Shown here: in pieces, positions 5,727-5,923 of the stretch | How positions within the stretch are numbered: the first letter of the stretch is position 1 | Layout: each line of letters starts with the position of its first letter | Source of the DNA: Spirochaetaceae bacterium | GTDB taxonomy: Bacteria; Spirochaetota; Spirochaetia; Treponematales; Breznakiellaceae | NCBI GenBank assembly: GCA_031279965.1 | Contig: JAITHM010000026.1 | Location: forward strand, 1 to 5,923 | Length of the DNA stretch: 5,923 nt | Direction: 5' to 3' | Made by a program: the position numbers and the translations under genes | The notes under the pieces: model-generated | Database searches by the model: none | What the model was told of the DNA's origin: nothing | Seen by the model: the letters and a program-made list of their open reading frames with translations, nothing else

Positions 5727-5760
5727 GTTACTGGCGGAATCATCCGATTCCGCCAGTAAC
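5727..5760. terminator. Perfect hairpin between convergent mltG and oadB, probable bidirectional terminator
   Basis: GTTACTGGCGGAATC (5727-5741), loop ATCC, then GATTCCGCCAGTAAC (5746-5760): a perfect 15-bp stem with a 4-base loop. It sits between two genes that point at each other, 90 bp after mltG and about 35 bp after oadB in their own directions. There is no T-run directly after the stem in either direction: on plus, a TTTTTT occurs only about 13 bases later; on minus, the next bases are AAAATG. It may therefore end transcription imperfectly, or protect 3' ends. The 5638-5726 stretch before it holds no gene I can support. Confidence 0.75.
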
Positions 5761-5795
5761 GCACAACCAGGAATTTTTTACCGTCAAACGGCCTT

Positions 5796-5923
5796 TCACC
5801 CCCCCCCGTAGGTGGCGATCATAACGCCGGCGGCAATGGCCGTGCCGATAACGCCGGAGACGTTCGGCCCCATCGCGTGCATCAACAGGAAGTTGCCCGG
5901 GTCGTACTCAAGCCCCACCTTGT
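5796..5923 (-). CDS. oadB: 3' end of the beta subunit of a Na+-translocating decarboxylase (OadB/GcdB type), cut by the window edge
   Basis: Read on the minus strand, the last 41 codons give a C-terminus with DPGNFLLMHAMGPNVSGVIG followed by TAIAAGVMIATY, then GGG and TGA (5798-5796). FLLMHAMGPNV.GVIG..IAAGV is the characteristic end of the membrane beta subunit of sodium-pumping biotin-dependent decarboxylases (oxaloacetate, glutaconyl-CoA or methylmalonyl-CoA). This subunit carries out decarboxylation coupled to Na+ export across the inner membrane. The substrate is set by the alpha subunit, which is outside the window, so the symbol is provisional. The final three glycines are encoded by nine consecutive G (C on plus, 5799-5807), so slippage would change only the last residues and the stop. 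The start and the rest of the gene lie beyond 5923. Confidence 0.9.
   Translation of the reverse strand, partial: KVGLEYDPGNFLLMHAMGPNVSGVIGTAIAAGVMIATYGGG

Overview
The window reads as chromosomal DNA from an anaerobic, fermentative spirochaete, most likely a Treponema-like organism. That placement is an inference from gene content and style: a hexuronate isomerase/reductase pair, a TPR protein overlapping mltG, the end of a Na+-pumping decarboxylase beta subunit, and runs of G/C near gene ends. No rRNA or other taxonomic marker is present.

Left edge (1 to about 220): A+T-rich DNA carrying the 3' end of a gene that resembles a glycosyltransferase of the family 92 (DUF23) type. Its last codons overlap, tail to tail, a small minus-strand gene for a one-helix membrane protein (219-395). 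Next comes a dense control region (about 400-556). It holds a minus-strand promoter, a 12-bp tandem repeat, a perfect 16-bp palindrome, three CAAACCGCA repeats one helical turn apart, and a near-consensus promoter with a strong ribosome binding site for the next operon.

Middle (565-3741): uxaC (glucuronate isomerase) followed by a long-chain mannitol dehydrogenase family gene, probably uxuB (fructuronate reductase). Together they would convert D-glucuronate to D-fructuronate and then D-mannonate. Mannonate dehydratase, KDG kinase, KDPG aldolase and the transporter are not in the window. Directly after uxuB is a G-rich stretch fitting a G-quadruplex motif.

Right part (3797-5637): a promoter candidate placed almost on top of the start codon of a membrane-anchored TPR protein. 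That gene overlaps by four bases (ATGA) a gene for MltG, the endolytic murein transglycosylase. They are probably one cell-envelope operon. A perfect 15-bp-stem hairpin separates mltG from the convergent minus-strand 3' end of oadB/gcdB, which is cut by the window edge.

I see no CRISPR array, tRNA, rRNA or insertion sequence, and no clear new multi-gene system. The most original signals are the stacked regulatory architecture before uxaC, the two possible leaderless genes, and the G/C homopolymers.
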